Under the pieces are notes generated by a model. That model was not told the origin of the DNA. It saw only the letters and a list, made by a program, of their open reading frames with translations, and searched no databases. This document shows positions 42,290 to 43,099 of a stretch of 43,099 nt of DNA, one piece after another (the stretch's first letter is position 1; the number at the start of each line of letters is the position of its first letter). Made by a program: the position numbers and the translations under genes. The stretch covers positions 1 through 43,099 of the forward strand of contig NZ_JXRP01000012.1 in NCBI RefSeq assembly GCF_000829435.1, given 5' to 3'. The stretch is from Jeotgalibacillus soli. GTDB lineage: Bacteria > Bacillota > Bacilli > Bacillales > Jeotgalibacillaceae.

Positions 42290-42865
42290 ATGAAAAATAA
42301 GTTCTCTAATCTATGTAAAGAGAGCCATGGTGCCCATATTTTTTATTATGTGACCGAGGAAGAAACCTATTTAAATAATATTGTTTCCTATATTGGTTCT
42401 GGTATTGAACAAGGAGATCACATTTTGTTGATAGAAAGTGAAAGATTACTTACCTTGTTAACACAGAAATTAACAGCAGTTTTAACCCCAGAAGAGCTTA
42501 CACATTTACATACCATTAATAACTTCGACTACTACTTTTCAAGTGGAAGTTTTCATCCTCCCGCAATTTTCGAATATCTCTCTAAAACGTTAAAACCTTT
42601 CGTTGAAAATGATATTTCATATCGTATTTGGGCCCATGTCGAATGGAGCGAAAAAGAAGCAATTCTTAACTTATTAGAAGAATTTGAAAAAGAAGCGGAC
42701 AGATTGGTGAATGATCAGGAATTATGTTTAGTCTGTGCTTATGATGCAGTAAGAGTACCAGACTCACTAAAAACTGCATTATTGAAATGTCATAAATACT
42801 TCCTGACAGAGGATGAAATTATCCCTTCTAAGTTATATGAGAATAATTTAGTTAACAACAAATAA
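42290..42865 (+). CDS. MEDS-domain protein (DcmR-like sensory domain)
   Basis: The 191-residue protein is a single MEDS domain, the sensory module named from methanogen/methylotroph DcmR. CKESHGAHIFYYVTEEETYL with its conserved His, IVSYIGSGIEQGDHILLIES, and YRIWAHVEWSEKEAILNLLE are typical. Bacillus genomes often have such stand-alone forms near PAS, STAS and anti-sigma partners, where they are thought to take part in stress signalling; no partner lies beside it here, though two RsbR-like proteins are in the window. ATG 42290 is preferred to 42275 because GGAGGGG (about 42276-42282) is then well placed. Function is inferred. Confidence 0.8.
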   Translation: MKNKFSNLCKESHGAHIFYYVTEEETYLNNIVSYIGSGIEQGDHILLIESERLLTLLTQKLTAVLTPEELTHLHTINNFDYYFSSGSFHPPAIFEYLSKTLKPFVENDISYRIWAHVEWSEKEAILNLLEEFEKEADRLVNDQELCLVCAYDAVRVPDSLKTALLKCHKYFLTEDEIIPSKLYENNLVNNK

Positions 42866-42915
42866 TGAGATTCTACTTATTGTTTTTATCATTTAACTAC
42901 TTTTTCATGGTCAAG

Positions 42916-43000
42916 TAAAGGATGCTTGAGTTGAAATTCGGAGCTGCTCTTTTAGGCGGCTTTTTCTTGTTGAACTAAAGAGGCAGGTTAGTTGAAGAAG
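42916..43000 (+). repeat. Composite repeat, second copy
   Basis: It aligns with 42054-42137: TAAAGGATGCTTGAGTTGAA, then the terminator GAGCTGC/GGCGGCT with TTTTTC (42941-42966), then AACTAAA GAGGCAG GTTAGTT GAAGAAG (42973-43000). The terminator closes the MEDS gene. Confidence 0.75.
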
Positions 43001-43042
43001 GAAATGTTTTTCAATGCTTGATTAACTTAAAGGAGGATGAAT

Positions 43043-43099
43043 ATGGTTAAGTACCACAGACCAAGAAAAATATTTTTAGATTTAGCAGTAACTTTAGAT
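43043..43099 (+). CDS. Dihydrofolate reductase family protein, N-terminus only
   Basis: ATG 43043 follows AAAGGAGGATG closely. The visible 19 residues, MVKYHRPRKIFLDLAVTLD, match the first strand of DHFR-like (RibD C-terminal domain) proteins, which typically run (K/R)-I-x-L-D-L-A-V-T-L-D-G-F-I. The gene leaves the window. Confidence 0.65.
   Translation, partial: MVKYHRPRKIFLDLAVTLD

Noticed and set aside
1-43099. CRISPR array or tRNA genes
   Set aside because: No regularly spaced repeat series and no cloverleaf with a T-loop GTTCRA and CCA-like end were found on reading both strands.

Overview
The window looks like the chromosome of a low-GC, endospore-forming Bacillaceae (Bacillus, Neobacillus or Mesobacillus type). 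Evidence: strong GGAGG-type ribosome binding sites, frequent TTG/GTG starts, the 3' end of a Bacillus-like 5S rRNA at the left edge, an OpuA betaine transporter, a Spo0E-like small protein, RsbR/stressosome-type STAS proteins, a MEDS-domain protein and an Fnr-type TGTGA-N6-TCACA box. No species can be named from the sequence alone.

Layout. 1-80: 5S rRNA end and its terminator. 1.2-4.1 kb: OpuA-type glycine betaine/proline betaine ABC transporter, whose permease is fused to a substrate-binding domain with its two lobes in swapped order. 4.5-8.3 kb: a Spo0E-like gene, an unrecognised decayed gene, a PAS-STAS protein and a broken GGDEF-EAL gene. 8.4-9.8 kb: a decayed IS256-family element carrying a 44-bp perfect palindrome. 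10.0-12.7 kb: glycerate kinase overlapping a DASS/SLC13 transporter; the kinase ribosome binding site is buried in a hairpin. 12.8-16 kb: remnants of AbrB-type, quinone-reductase and ArdC genes around an intact RsbR-like gene. 16.5 kb: a fumarylacetoacetase-family enzyme.

18.1-34.9 kb is the most coherent part: Lrp/AsnC regulator, M20 and M28 peptidases, M20 pseudogene, then a run of Asp/Glu-type racemase, enolase-superfamily epimerase, MFS carrier, membrane-anchored unknown protein, 31-residue membrane microprotein, sodium:solute symporter and second M20 peptidase, followed by a sigma-54-dependent activator and a second M28 peptidase. Near-identical -24/-12 (sigma-54) promoters precede the racemase and the second M28 gene, so the activator probably controls both. 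The set reads as an inducible system for importing, racemising/epimerising and cleaving a peptide or N-acyl amino acid substrate; the substrate is not evident. Both M28 proteins replace the usual Glu-Glu catalytic motif with a G-H-S-x-G-R-Y-A-G-S motif.

34.9-40.7 kb is a graveyard: a partial copy of the RsbR-like gene, two IS3 fragments, GNAT, SGNH-hydrolase and alpha/beta-hydrolase remnants, an IS4 tail, a broken IS1595 element and a metallopeptidase gene with two early stops. An intact formate/nitrite transporter with an Fnr-like box sits among them. 40.8-43.1 kb: a small hypothetical gene, a GNAT acetyltransferase, a MEDS protein and the start of a dihydrofolate-reductase-like gene, with copies of an AACTAAC...GTTAGTT repeat linked to terminator hairpins.
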